From Clusia tigrina (taxonomy: Eukaryota > Arthropoda > Insecta > Diptera > Clusiidae), in contig OV050030.1 in assembly GCA_920105625.2 (NCBI GenBank), forward strand, positions 167,893,315 to 167,957,314: a stretch of 64,000 nucleotides of DNA, read 5' to 3'. The position numbers were made by a program, and so were the translations under genes. Below are positions 11,080 through 21,873 of this stretch, piece by piece. The notes beneath the pieces are model-generated. The model was not told the origin of the DNA, searched no databases, and was given only the letters and a program-made list of their open reading frames with translations. How positions within the stretch are numbered: the stretch's first letter is position 1; the number at the start of each line of letters is the position of its first letter.

Positions 11080-11749
11080 ATACTCTCGTTGTCACTACCC
11101 GGCAAAGGGCTGAGAGCCGGGCCCGAGCAGCTAGGCTCATTGTCAGTGGTTTGTGGGACAGGACCAGCTGGGGGAGGCTGTTGGGGGGCTTGGGCATCGC
11201 ACTTGTAGATGCGGAGAGTGATGGCTCCAAAGCCATAGTTAATCACCCCCTCGCGGGAGTTGATGGGAGCAAGGGATTGCTCGTTCAAAATGATGGTGAC
11301 CTCACGCAAAGTGACAGTTGGGAGGGTTCTGTACCGTTGAGCTTCGTCAAAATACGGTAAGCCGCTCTACGCGTCCTGTACGTCCTTGTAGGAGGAGCGG
11401 TACGGGGAGCAGTTTCCATCGACTTGTGAGGCAATATCGAGGCGTTTGCTGAAGTGGGCTTAGGCGGAGCGACTGCTGCTGGTTTGTGAGTCAATACCTT
11501 AGCAGCCGCTGAAGAGCCTGGGGACAGCGAAGAGCTCTTGGGTGGCTTATTAGCCGAAGCTGTGGTGCTTGTTGAAGGGGCAGTGCTTATGCTGCTTGTC
11601 TTCGAACCAAGGGCGGGGGTGTTGCCGGTGGGCATTTGTCTAGCCAGGGCTTTGCGCGTCCCTAAGGGGATATGCGCGGAAATTTCGTTTGTGTTTGTGT
11701 TTGTGTTTTTAGTTTTTGTTGTGTCCATGCAAGAAGGGTCCCCACTCAA
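11034..11749 (-). pseudogene. A copy 2 ORF1, internally deleted
   Basis: The start at 11749 and the Thr/Ser/Pro-rich N-terminal region match copy 1. About 620 bp of the middle are gone; the joint is near 11313 (GCAAAGTGACAG). The remaining C-terminal block is in another frame. The N-terminal region has extra Thr-Asn pairs from a hexanucleotide repeat. Confidence 0.72.
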
Positions 11750-12212
11750 AGCCGCTATCTCAGTACGAACGTGTGGTCACTAAGTACGGTCCCATGGTTA
11801 TCTATGCAGATACAGGAAGGTCATGCGAGGGTTGACACATGCCCTTATGGGGTCAAGTGCTCAGAGCCAGACCAGTGCTAATCGGGACTTCCACTCAACC
11901 GAACACACACTACCGACTTAACGGTAACAGAAGTCGAACGTACTTTGAGACCTGCCAGTGTGCAACCTTAGACTGGAGCCGTTCACACTCAAGTTTCACC
12001 TTGGTGCTACAGTAACAAAAGACAGCTAGGTCCAAAAAGTTACAGCTACCAGCCCAGGGCATTCAGAATAAGGACATTGGTCCAGAGACAAGTTCGGGGA
12101 CGAAGGATGGGGTACCAATTGGTGCTACTGAACTCCCGTGCAAGAAAACAGCAGCACCTGGGGGAGTGTAGACCATTTAGCGTAACCCAGGGTACACCGC
12201 GTGGATGCGATC

Positions 12213-13103
12213 TATCATAAGAACGCTTAACTGAGCGTTTGGAGGTTGCATCAGGACACTGAGGTCGCTCAGAATAGGGCACAATGAAGTTAAGGGCATG
12301 AATCTTAGAGTGCATGCAGTGGAATTGGATAAGGAAGGTGCCTCGGCGGATATGATAATTGGCCGCGATAATGTTTGGGGCGGCACCGTACTGGATGCAC
12401 TGGATAAAGAGTTTTTTCGATAAGAATAAGCGTTGGGTTCTTACTCTCCCATTGCAGTTATGGCAGGAAGGAAACTAGAGTAATTGCCTTCCGTGTTTAC
12501 ACAAAAATACGAACGGTTGTTCTGCATAAGCATAAGCGGGCGGAGGAGGGAAAGCCTACACCTGCGTACTGAATGCTTGTGAGATGGACCATCTAGTAGA
12601 TAGTTTACTAGTTACGATAATTTTAAGCAACCGAATTGTGCGTCGGTTAACCAGATGAAGCAGATAGATATAAGAAAAACGATGGAAACAGTACTAGAAT
12701 CACTAAGGTTGGACCCAAGCGTAAACTCAGAGGAGAGAGCCTCCATAAAACCCATATGTACTTCATTCCATGACATATTTTTACTGGAAGGAGAACAATG
12801 GACATATGCCCGGGGTTGTGGAGCATGAGATACCAATTAGGGCGGGTCAACCGCCAATTAACCAAAAATAATACAGGCTGCTACAGATGAGGTAAACAGG
12901 TAAGTTGAAGGAATGTTAAATGATAACATAATTTCACCCAGTACCTCGCCTTGCAGCTCACCAATAGTTTTGGTACCAAAGAAAGGGTGTGGTCAGGGTC
13001 AGAAGAAGTGGAGAATGGTGGTTGATTTTAGGAAATTGAACGACGCCACTATCAAGCAGGTGTTTCCGATACCAAGGATAGAGGAAATCCTTGATCGGTT
13101 CGG
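12213..13103 (+). pseudogene. Gypsy (Ty3-type) protease to RT remnant
   Basis: A decayed plus-strand pol segment. At 12290-12425 a frame reads through ADMIIGRDNV, which resembles the end of a retroelement protease. After several stops comes HEIPI...PPINQ (near 12820-12865), then a clean RT start at 12913-13103 with NDNIISPSTSPCSSPIVLVPKKG, WRMVVDFRKLND and PIPRIEEILD. These are the opening blocks of Ty3/Gypsy RT. The remnant is cut at 13103 by the tail of another element. It is not the same family as the Gypsy at 47087. Confidence 0.7.
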
Positions 13104-13203
13104 TTTAGGTTTAGGTTTAGGTTTGAGTGGCAGCAAGAAGCACACTTAGGCACAAATAATGAGCCATTGTGATACCACGGGTGGGGCGTCAGACACGCAC
13201 TGA
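13104..13203 (-). mobile_element. 3' tip of an A-related non-LTR element
   Basis: This resembles the last 100 bp of A (GAGTGGC...AGCACACTT..GGCAC...ATAAT..GCCATTGTGATACCACGG) but is clearly diverged. Its tail is a TTTAGG repeat where A has TAGG. It marks a sister family that ended its 3' tail in a different short repeat. Only the tip is present. Confidence 0.6.
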
Positions 13204-13210
13204 CCACCCT

Positions 13211-13281
13211 CTATGAGTGCCTTCGCCGTCCGCTCCCGGTAACTTCCCGTCTCCACACCCCGGGATGTGCGGCGGATGGTT
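13211..13281 (-). repeat. short fragment shared with 16235-16301
   Basis: About 70 bp starting CTATGAGTGCC closely match 16235-16301, which lies at the end of a Gag-like zinc-finger remnant. The two are in the same orientation. This is a small leftover of that element. Confidence 0.55.
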
Positions 13282-13289
13282 GGTCGATG

Positions 13290-13459
13290 GGATCTTAGAT
13301 TTTGTTATAATTCCCAGTAAATATTCCTCTCGGATGTTTGCAGCAACTTGTAGAAAATATAGTTTTTCTTCTTTTTTATTGTAAACGTTTTTTGGTTTAT
13401 TTCGCTTTTCTATATTTTTTTATGGAATATGCTGATTTAACAATGTAATATTGTTAACT
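13290..13459 (-). repeat. partial LTR of errantivirus-like Gypsy, with polypurine tract
   Basis: Read on the minus strand, the env stop is followed by a purine run (AAGAAAGAGGGG, about 13471-13460) and then AGTTAAC, a typical start for LTRs of this Gypsy group. The AT-rich sequence down to about 13290 would be the LTR. Its far end is lost, so the length is uncertain. Confidence 0.45.
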
Positions 13460-13495
13460 CCCCTCTTTCTTAAAGAAACGTCCCTTTTCATTTTG

Positions 13496-15079
13496 CTAAT
13501 AAACAGGGAGTTCATTGACACTACGGAATGTTGCTTGTGGTTTTGGTAAGGATGTAAAGGCTTCCAAAGGGATCTCCGAAACATGTTCTGTTTTTTCGGT
13601 TATATTTGTTATCGTTAGGTTAGTGGAATTCTTACTGGACTTATTTTTGAAAAAGGACAAAAGAATTTCTATGACAATGATAATTGTGGAAATAATTAAA
13701 TTTCCTTTCTATCTTCTATTAGATCGATTGCTTTTATGTTATCAATAATGAGTTGTTTTATCACTTCCTGAGAGAGAATTTCTTCATATTATCAAATATG
13801 TTATCAATAATGAGTTGTTTTATCATTTCCTGAGAGGGAATTTCTTCAGTTTTCATTATTTTCGGGGATAATTGCAAAAGTGCAGGAAGAGGAGTGGGAA
13901 ATTGAATTTCTTTAGATGTATAATTTCTATCGTTTATCTTCAAGGTTTCATTGTCAAATTGAACTAAAAAACTGCCATCTATATCCCAAGATTGGCCGTT
14001 CAATACTTTTATCGATCCATTAAATTGGTTAAGTAATATTATATCCGGGAATAATTCTTCTATTATTGGTATATGGTCATTGTTTGTTATCGGACAATTA
14101 TGATCACTGCTACTTAACAGTTTTGTTAAGTAATCACTTTGAGTTATATCAACAAGATCTTCTGTAGTGCAAATGCAAAGGTTACTATATGCTTTACAGT
14201 CCTTCTTTATTTCAAAGATTTACACTACATTTTACTAAATTTTCATTTACAATTGTGATATAATTTTTTTTTTATCGGATTAACTAACAATTTTTGAAAA
14301 CGGTATTTTTTTATTGTCGGAATACTCAATGTGTAAATTAATGTCGAACTATTTCTTGCAATTTTAATTTTGGCAAATTCAAAAGCTTGCTCTATACTTC
14401 CATAAGGGAATTCTTCCAGATTTGCTGCATTTTTGATCTCTTCTAGTTCCTGTTCCGACAAAATAATCGAATTTACAATTCCTACTTTTGCCCACTGTAA
14501 GACGTACTCTATATTAATCAATTCATCCTTAATTAGCTTAAGCCTATATATTATATTCTGTTCTATATTTAAATTTATTTCTTCATTTGATTTGATCATT
14601 TTCAAAATATTATTTGTAACATTTATTAGCAGATTTATTTTTATCATTGAATCCCTATTAATGATTCTTTGTTGGTTATTATTTTCTAATAGATCATTTA
14701 ATTTGTCAACAACTATTTCATGATCATGATGGGCAGGGCTACCCGCGATCCCTTCCCAACCAATGCCTGTGAAGTCTAGTGATCGTTTATCTCTTTGTTT
14801 CATTGTATCGAGTGTAGTCTGCAGTATTTTCAAGTCGTGTAGCAAGAAAGGTACGGATGATCTATTTGTCAAAACTTTTCGTGATTCCTTTTCTATATCA
14901 AAAAGAGTTACCTCGTATATCTCTAGATTTATTATATAAATTAGTTTGAAGTTGCCATTTTGAATTCTGGCGTCGCTGAAAAGTATCGTCAGGAGTTGTG
15001 TATTCGTGTAGTCGAGTATTTTGATATCGGCTTGGCTCGAATTTAAAATCATCAATATTATGAAAAAGATGGAGTCCAT
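13496..15079 (-). pseudogene. env: errantivirus-like envelope protein gene, broken
   Basis: This is a remnant of the envelope gene of an insect errantivirus-like Gypsy element, the family's membrane fusion protein. The first 278 codons (15079-14243) are open. They begin with a hydrophobic signal-like segment and contain a furin-type basic site (RDKRS) followed by a Gly-rich segment, as in this family. The rest continues in another frame, with an open piece at 14003-13761. A hydrophobic anchor and a short tail follow, and a stop lies at 13496-13498. A frameshift near 14240 and a 62-bp tandem duplication (13739-13862) break it. The total span of about 528 codons fits the family. Confidence 0.72.
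13739..13862. repeat. 62-bp tandem duplication inside env remnant
   Basis: The stretch starting TTATCAATAATGAGTTG at 13739 recurs at 13801 with a period of 62 bp and few differences. As 62 is not a multiple of three, it shifts the env frame. Confidence 0.85.
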
Positions 15080-15112
15080 TTTCTAATGGAATAAAAAGGT
15101 AAAGAGAAAATA

Positions 15113-15304
15113 TTATGTTCGGATGATATTTTTTTGGATAAACCTATTTCTACTGTATACTCTGGCTCGGTTTCCTAGATCTTCTTTTACTCTTTGTCTC
15201 TTAAATCTCGGTTCAAGTTTGTTTCTTTGTCCTGTTATCTTTTCATATATGATGTCACCTTGTTGATAGGTCCTAACATGATATGGGTTATTTCTTTCTA
15301 ACAT
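15113..15304 (-). pseudogene. errantivirus-like integrase C-terminal end
   Basis: This frame carries GDIIYEKITGQRNKLEPRF and KEDLGNRARV, the conserved end of Pol in 17.6/297-type errantiviruses. It lies 34 bp upstream of the env start in the same orientation, as expected. It is open only in this short piece. Confidence 0.7.
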
Positions 15305-15385
15305 TTTTTCTTGGGCTTTCTTTAATTTCGAATGAACATTAGTGTGATCAATTACAGTTACAGAATGAATCGTTTCGTTATACTT

Positions 15386-15650
15386 TTATGCCGCTCTATA
15401 AAAGGATTCTATATCATCTACTAAACAGTATTCAGCTTTTATACAACGCGCTATTTCGACTAATGTGGAATGTACTCTTTCTATTTGACTATTCGTAGTA
15501 CTATGAGGGGGTGTGCAATAATAAATTTCTATACCTAATCTTTGTATTAGCGATTTGAACTGTGTGTGGCGTGGTGAAGCCTGGTTCGTTCTCAACTGTA
15601 ATATTTTTTGCATTTGGAAAGCTTTGTAAAAGTTCTAAAACTTTTTCGCC
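15386..15650 (-). pseudogene. errantivirus-like integrase core fragment
   Basis: The segment STTNSQIERVHSTLVEIARCI holds the third acidic residue (Glu) of the DDE integrase in this subgroup. Upstream, in another frame, ENEPGF is seen, matching the region of the second Asp. Homology ends at about 15650, so the rest of Pol and Gag is missing. Confidence 0.7.
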
Positions 15651-15921
15651 TTAGTTTGATTTATCTTTCGTATGTTTAATAATAAGTGTCTAAATCACTC
15701 ATAAGATTTTTTAAAAAGAAGTGTTTGATTCACTGTTCGCTTTTATCCGCAACCGTTCCGGTCTCAATTTAATTTAATTTTAATTTGAAGGGAAAACAGT
15801 CAATGCCTATTCAAAGATAATAGAATTCACAAAAAACTAAATGATCGGTGGGCGGTCACATCAGAAAAAAGCTCGTCCAAAAAAGTAAAACGAACGTAAA
15901 ATTAAGAAGAAAGCTTTTGAA
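15651..15921. other. no recognisable feature
   Basis: AT-rich sequence between the integrase remnant and the repeat at 15922. I see no open frame or repeat that I can name. Confidence 0.5.
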
Positions 15922-16167
15922 CTTTCATTGCCGTGTAAGTTCTCTCGGGAAGAGATTCGGCTGATAAGCAGTATTGCTCTTTATCTGTGCTTTCAATATA
16001 TTCCGATCAGTGTATACTTTAGTAGTAGGAATGGAAACAGACTGCATGTCCAGCAGCGGAAGCTGCAACGCTTTCCTACTACAATAAAGGAATATATTGA
16101 AGATGCCAAGAGGTATTTGGCGACACAGACCGGGGAGGCAGAATGGTCTAAAGAAGGGATTTAGCCA
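15922..16167. repeat. 246-bp direct repeat, left copy
   Basis: It matches 26827-27074 in the same orientation from CTTTC(A/G)TTGCCG to GGGATTTAGCCA, with roughly one difference in ten bases. The two copies flank the BEL element as LTRs would. However, 755 bp lie between this copy and the BEL pol end, so the link is unproven. An internal imperfect inverted repeat is present. Confidence 0.7.
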
Positions 16168-16806
16168 TCCTGGGCCCGCATGCACTCGTGCATGATTAGA
16201 GGGCAACCTTCAGCTGGGTGAGGGACTGGATGGCCCGATCTATGAGTGCCCTCGCCGTCCGCTCCCGGCAAGTTCCCGTCTCCACACCTCGGGACGTGAG
16301 GCGGAGCTGCTGTCTGGAGACATCGGACGACGGATAGAGCGTGGCGCTTGGGAGAGTGCGCGTGAGCGAGAGGGACGTGAGCCCGGTCACGATGCATGCC
16401 TTGCTTTTGATGAGCACGGTCGATTTCCGGGGGCTCGGTGATCGCTGCCTTCGTCCGTGCGTCTGGGGCGCCGTTGTCTCGCGTTGGGTCTGGCGCGCGC
16501 GTCCTCTGGAAAGCGATGATCGTTTCTGGGTGGTCGGGTGGACCGCCATGCTCCTTTTGGCACCACGAAGGCCGCTAACGAGGCTCTCATCCGGATGCAT
16601 AAGGGTGTGGTGCTTGTTTTGGCATATTCTGCATCTGTTGGTGGACTGGCATGCCGCAACAGTATGCGACCGGGCAAGGCAATTATTTTGCCATATTTAT
16701 GCGCTATGACCACTGCCCTCCGCTGGCTCATGCCCATGACTAAGTACCCCTTGCAGTATCTCAAGGGATGCTGACGGTGGCACAGCGCGCATTGGTGAAT
16801 GTCCAT
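16168..16806 (-). pseudogene. Gag-like zinc-finger remnant
   Basis: The minus frame from 16806 begins MDIHQCALCHRQHPLRYC, with spacing like the Cys/His cluster of Pao/BEL-type Gags. The expected later zinc ligands are lost by a frame break, and the rest is Arg/Pro-rich. Its far end (16301-16235) also occurs at 13211. It follows the BEL pol end but is in excess for that element, which has its own Gag. It is therefore probably a piece of another element. Confidence 0.5.
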
Positions 16807-16922
16807 TTTTTGTTGTTGGTCTGTAAAGAGATGGAAACAGAATTAAATATTATAGTAAATGAATGGGCAGACAGGGAAGTCTGGTGTTTGGGAGGAACGA
16901 AATTCCAAGGTTTGTAGTTGCG

Positions 16923-17321
16923 TCACGCGAGCGGCAGCACGCAGAGTTTCACGACGGGCCTGGTGAGAACACCAGCCTGCGTGCCGACATCAGCGACTCG
17001 GACGTGTCCGTCGGTCCCGCGGTGTAGCGCGCTGACTCGGCCCAATCGCCAATCAGCCGGAGGCAGCAGCTCGTCTTTGATTATTAACATTTGGTCCGTC
17101 TGTAACTCTTCATGTGGATGTCGCCATTTGTATCGCTTATGGAGTTCCTTCAAGTACTCGTCCTTCCATCTCCGGCTGAATTGGTGATGGATAGCCTTCA
17201 GCTTTTCCCAACGGTTTATGAGAGACAAGTTCTCCAAATTGGGTTCGGGGATCGCCAGGAGGGCGGCGCCTCGTAGGAAGCGACCTGGAGTGAGAGCTAA
17301 AAGTGGATTCTCAAAGACCAC
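16923..17321 (-). pseudogene. BEL-2 Pol C-terminal end
   Basis: This carries NPLLALTPGRFL, WRHPHEELQ..QMLIIKDELLPPADWRLGRV and H-G-TDGHVRVADV. The WxLGRV...DGxVRVADV block is the hallmark end of BEL/Pao Pol after the integrase. The frame overlaps the integrase piece by a shift near 17310. Confidence 0.8.
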
Positions 17322-17968
17322 CCATATGGGGTGCGCTGGGCGGGATGTAATCCCAGTTCAAGCCTTGTGCCGCGTACTGTTTGACGATGTCTGCAGATAC
17401 CTCCTTTGAGAACTTGAGGAAGTCTCGGCTGAGCACCGACGAACGTTTTGCCATTATCAAGCATGATTTTGCGAGGCAGTCCTCTCCTGCCAACGAAGCG
17501 AGCGAACGCTGCTCGGAAAGCTTCGGTCGTGAGGTCAGAGCAGAGTTCCAAATGTATAGCCTTCGTTGAAAAGCACACAAACACAGCTACATAACGTTTC
17601 AGGAACGTCGCTGACCGAAGCTGGGACGCTTTAATGAGGAAAGGACCTGCAAAGTCAACACCGATGGTTGTGAAGGGAACAGATAAAGTACAACGTTCGG
17701 GTGGCAAGGCTGCCATGATTTGCGAGCGGACCTTCTGCTTGAAGACGGTACAGACTTTACACAAATGTATACATTTTTTTATCTGCGGCTTTAGGCGCGG
17801 GATATAGAATTCCTGGCGAGCCATCCGCAACATAAGCCGTTGCTCAGCAGGCAGGAAGAGAGCGTGTATAAAATTGAGATATAGAGTACAAAATCGGGAG
17901 GTATCAGGGAGAATGATGGGGTGTCGCTCGTTGTAACTTAGACCCGAGGAGGCTAGCCTACCATTCAC
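17297..17968 (-). pseudogene. BEL-2 integrase
   Basis: This is the BEL integrase, with the zinc-binding tail CIHLCKVC, the first catalytic Asp in TIGVDFAGPF, AVFVCFSTKAIHLEL and the second Asp region in MLDNGKTFVGA. The amino-terminal histidine part is weak. The protein joins cDNA into the host chromosome. The frame is open for about 220 codons and fails near 17310. Confidence 0.82.
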
Positions 17969-17983
17969 TCTCAGGAGATTGTG

Positions 17984-18712
17984 CTAGTCCAGAAACGGGT
18001 TGAGAGTGAGTAGAGAACTTTTCCGATGAATGGGAATCTGGCTTGTTAATGCTTTTACTTCGAGCGGAAACTGGCGACTCTCAGCTAATAGGATAAGCTT
18101 TCTTCTGGTTTCGTGGACTTCACCTTGGGAAAGCGTAGAGGTTGCCATGCGAGGGAGATTTCGTTGCGCCACGACTCCGTTGTAAATGCAGCGGAATACG
18201 TATGAGAGCACGCGTAGTGCCCATGGAAGGGACGAGAACCGATCGAGAATATCACTGGGCGCTTCGAGTGTCAAATTCGCCTCCACTCTCTTTTGTTCCG
18301 GAGGCGCGGTCGATGCGTTGCGGGGTCGAGGCCATAAATCTTCGGGGCCTTGTAACCATTTTGGACCGTTCCACCACAAAGAGTTGGAGACTATATCCTC
18401 GGCTCTGCACCCGCGAGTGCCCAGATCAGCAGGATTTTCACCACTGACGACGTGGCGCCACGTGGCGTTGCTTACGTTTTTAAGTATTTGGGCCGTGCGA
18501 TTGGCGACGTTGGTCTTCCAAGTGTGTGGGGGTTTTTCGAGCCATGCCAAAACGATCTCCGAATCCGACCAGAGGAACACACCTTCAGCCGGCATCTCCA
18601 AGTTTCTTCGGACGGACTTGACCAACTGGGACAGAAACACACGCACAACTCCAAGCGCGGGAGGCTCACCGTTTGGTGCAGTACGCCTTCTCAGAGGCAT
18701 CGCAGAACCCAT
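17984..18712 (-). pseudogene. BEL-2 RNase H region
   Basis: The frame shows FLWSDSEIVLAWL, TWRHVVSGENPADLGTRG and a W-rich end (LWWNGPKWL). This is the RNase H and linker region between RT and integrase in BEL Pol. It is shifted relative to RT near 18690. Confidence 0.8.
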
Positions 18713-19707
18713 GGAGTTGGGTTTGCTTCATGGGGGAAATCCGTACCCATCTAGGGATCTGAATGTTGACGATTGCCGGTAAGTCCCCCAGAAACTGGTT
18801 CCATTTGGCCAGGGAGAGTGGCGTAACACATTCGTCCCAGTCCGATCCTTCCATCCACAATTCCTGCAGAAGCAGCTTGGCGCGGGTCATGATTGGCGAG
18901 AGCCATCCTGCCGGGTCAAAAAGTTTCGCGACCGCGGAGAGAATTAGTCGCCTTGTGGCCGCCGTAGTGATTGTTATTGGAGTGATGGAATACGAAAAAA
19001 AATCCGCTAGAGCGTTCCATCGTATTCCCAGCGTTTTTGTAGAGCTAGCATTCTGAAATTTCAAAAAGTCAGAATCGAGTAGTTCTGACTGCGGGATATT
19101 TTCTAAAATTTTGGGATGATTCGCTGTGATTTTGCGGAGTGGGAATCCTCCGGAGTCGAGAGTTTTGATTACTTGGGATAGTGATTCAACTGCATCAGCG
19201 ATGGTATGACTGCCTGCAAGAATATCATCCACATAAGTTTCCTTGAGTAGAAATTTTTTTTGCGAGTGGAAACACATCTTCAAAGTCCTCGGCTAATTGA
19301 CGTAGAGTTCTGATGGCCAAGTATGGAGCACAATTACCGCCGCAGGTCACTGTTTTTAGTTTGAAATCCTGTATTGGGCTATTGTTGGACTTTCGGAAGA
19401 GAATGCGCTGAAATTCTCGGTCGTCTTGGTGGACAAGAATTTGCCGATACATCTTCTCTACGTCTCCGTTGAAGACGAACTCGTATAAACGCCATCTCAG
19501 TATGAGAGTCATGAGATCGGGTTGTAGGGCGGGTCCGATATGCAGGACATCATTGAGAGATTGTCCTGATCCTGTCTTCCTAGAAGCATTAAAGACGACG
19601 CGTATTTTTGGTGTCGCTTTATCGGGTCTGATTACAGCGTGATGCGGCAAATAGAAAGACAAGTGGCTACTTGTAGTGACAATTTCTTTCGCAGTTGTCG
19701 GTTCCAT
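18666..19707 (-). pseudogene. BEL-2 reverse transcriptase
   Basis: Two overlapping frames hold the RT. The upstream one (19707-19225) carries YLPHHAVIRPD, RVVFNASRKTGSGQSLNDVLHIGP and MYRQILVHQDDREFQRILF. The downstream one (19283-18666) carries the catalytic [16 protein letters not shown] and [12 protein letters not shown] frameshift lies in the short overlap (19283-19225). The active-site residues themselves are intact. Confidence 0.84.
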
Positions 19708-19729
19708 GTGGTTTAGAGTGAGCTATTCG

Positions 19730-19939
19730 TTAAGCACCCCTTCGTACGTTGTTTTTAGTTCTTCTTTCCTGGAAAGGTTTTTTTTTCATGCTTAACAAAA
19801 CAAACTCGGCGTATTCGGGAAACCTACCTTGAAGGTAGGGTCTGACCGTGTACCGAGCATCTGTTGCCCGAAGTGTGGTTCGTTTGTAGTATTCCTCACA
19901 TATTTTGTCTTCTTCGGAGGCAGGAACCTGATGATACAC
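19730..19939 (-). pseudogene. BEL-2 Pol segment before RT
   Basis: A short frame with CEEYYKRTTLRATDARYTVRPYLQ matches the linker before RT in BEL Pol (DGRYVVxLP-like). It is out of frame with both neighbours. Confidence 0.6.
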
Positions 19940-19967
19940 TTCTTCTTTGCTCCCAGAACTGTTTCAA

Positions 19968-20699
19968 CTAAGAGCTAAGTAGTTCATTGGATACCTCTTC
20001 CACTTGCGTCGAATAGGTAGCGACTTTCTGGGTCAGTGGACCACTTACAATCCAACCAAATATGGTGTTTTGCGCTAGTAGACGGCCGCACACTTTTTTA
20101 TGAATTCCCTCCAGGAGAATCTGTGGAATCAAGTCACTTCCTATGACTATATTTATTTGGGCTTGCGTGAAGCAGTTAGGATCTGCTAGGTCCAGTGTGG
20201 CTAAGTGTTTCCAATCTGGCTGCTCAATTCTGAAAGGCGTTAAAAATTTCGTTAGTTGAGGAAGTACTATTGCTTGAATTATAATTTTTTCACCAGTTTT
20301 GTGGGCACACAGCGTGAGAGGGCAACTGTGACTGGCGTTCTGAATGGTCTTTCCACCGATACCAGAAATTTTGAACTGAGCTCGTTGGGTTGGGAGTCTC
20401 AGCCGTTTTTGAACTTTGGAGGCAATGAAAGTTCTTTGGGAGCCTTGGTCGATAAGCGCTCGTACCTTCTGAAGCTCACCAAGATGCTCTATGGATACTA
20501 GGGCCGTGGGAAGCAGCACTCTTTCTTCATTTGTAGTGAATAAAGATTGCACTTGGGATTGGTTCTCTAATTTTGTTGAGCGGGACTGCTCGCTGGTGGT
20601 GTTGTGAAATTGGTTTCGTTGCCGTGTAGGGGGCGTTTCATTCCGTTGGAGGTTCGGAACGGTATCATTTTGGAGATGGAGCATTGAGTTTTTTGGCAA
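19968..20699 (-). pseudogene. BEL-2 aspartic protease
   Basis: The retroelement protease shows VRALIDQGSQRTFIASKVQ and ISGIGGKTI, followed by a long BEL-type region ending in FGWIVSGPL. The usual catalytic D-S/T-G reads DQG here, a BEL-type variant (BEL elements often have DxGS). The open frame is 243 codons. Confidence 0.78.
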
Positions 20700-21873
20700 T
20701 GCAGGCAGGTGTGCTGACTAAAGCACTCTTGTTTAGTGTGAGAAAATGCTAAACAATTCTCACACATCTGGTTCTCTCTTACGACTCGCACTATTTCACG
20801 AGCGGACAACTTTTTGAACTTTTGACAGTATCTGATCGCATGAGTTGAGCGACAGATTGGACACGAGTAAGCCATACTGCTTTCTGTGTGAAAGTTCTGA
20901 ATTCTCATGTGACTCTTATTCGGATGTTGTATGGTCCTACATGGTTTCGCATTCTGCAGTCGCTCCACAATCTCGAACCCACTAGTTAGGAACTCGTTCA
21001 TTTGATGCCATGGAAGTTATTTACGGGAACTAAGGGATTGTTCCCACAACGCTAGGGTTTCCTCGGGGTGTTTAGTACAACAAACACTGACCAGAATTGG
21101 ATCCCAATTCCCTGTTGGGATGCCTTGAGACTTCAAGACTGACAGGGAGTTATTTATAGAACTCTGAAGTCTTTGTAGTGCCTCGCTACTTTCAAAATTT
21201 AATTGAGGGGGATTCAGAAGGGATTTTACTTGTTTGTCCACTATTATGCGCCTGTTGTCGAACCGTGTTCTTAGTGCGTCCCAAGCCAACTCGAAATTTT
21301 CATTGCTTAAGCTGTACTGTTTGACTATTGAGTTTAGGGTGATTAATATATACCGCCGTAAAAATGTGTCGGAAGGACGGCTACTCTTCATACCCTCCGG
21401 AAAATATTTCGGTGTCACATGGGGGCACATTTAAGCATAGCGCAGTTCCAACTTGTTTTATTGCAGGCGCGGGGGAACGCTCAGTTGGGCGTTATGTCTC
21501 AACTTCTTGAGGCCTGTGTAGTTCCAAAAGATCTGAGATTTGGGCCTTAGTGCTGTATGCACGGTCTTGGGATCGCTCCATTTTGTTTCGCGCTACCCTT
21601 CTTGAAGCCACTGGGTAGCTCTTCATCGTTTGCTAGTCCAACTTGACGGTCTGCACGCTTTACATCATCATAGTATCCATTCAAGTCGCTGAGGTAGACC
21701 TGAAGTAGGGGGAACGTGAGGTCTTCAATTGGGAATGAAGTAAATTTTGTGCAGAAATGCACCAAATTGTCGGCTTCAAATATGAATGTAATATCAGGCA
21801 AAGAACTACATTGTAATATTAGGCAAAGAACTACAAAAAACCGCTTCCTATGTTTTACATCAGTCTGAAGCAA
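20567..21873 (-). pseudogene. BEL-2 Gag, middle and C-terminal parts
   Basis: Three frames in series carry it. The first (21790-21547) has FPLLQVYLSDLNGYYDD. The second (21430-21017) has LTLNSIVKQ-like helices, AWDALRTRFDNRRIIVDKQV and ALWEQSLSS. The third (21001-20567) has the Cys/His cluster CPICRSTHAIRYC...CENCLAFSH...CLHCQKTQC. Frame breaks lie near 21500 and 21010. The N-terminal part is at 25379-25577, displaced by the Jockey insertion. Confidence 0.8.
21779..21790. repeat. target-site duplication of Jockey, left
   Basis: AATATGAATGTA; the right copy is 25378-25389 (AATATGAATGCA). Removing the sequence between them restores the BEL-2 gag frame exactly. Confidence 0.82.

Larger units (their letters stand above)
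7140..12212. repeat. composite tandem unit 2, right end lost
   Basis: The unit starts like unit 1 but ends at about 12212, inside the A 5' end, where a Gypsy remnant is joined. It lacks its B part. It is more diverged than the other units. It has its own deletions: about 620 bp in ORF1, about 43 bp in RT, and a short in-frame loss in the endonuclease. Confidence 0.85.
7904..12212 (-). mobile_element. non-LTR retrotransposon A, copy 2
   Basis: This is the second A copy, with the same 3' border (five TAGG units, 7904-7923) and the same loss of the RT catalytic region as copy 1. The 5' UTR breaks off at about 12212, where homology to the other copies ends and plus-strand Gypsy sequence begins. 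Confidence 0.85.

Noticed and set aside
12230..12386. Minus frame 12177-12386 as an endonuclease piece
   Set aside because: The plus strand carries a better signal (ADMIIGRDNV, end of a Gypsy protease) in line with the RT remnant downstream.
13515..13748. 77-codon plus frame at 13515 with hydrophobic stretches
   Set aside because: It is antisense to the membrane anchor of the env remnant.
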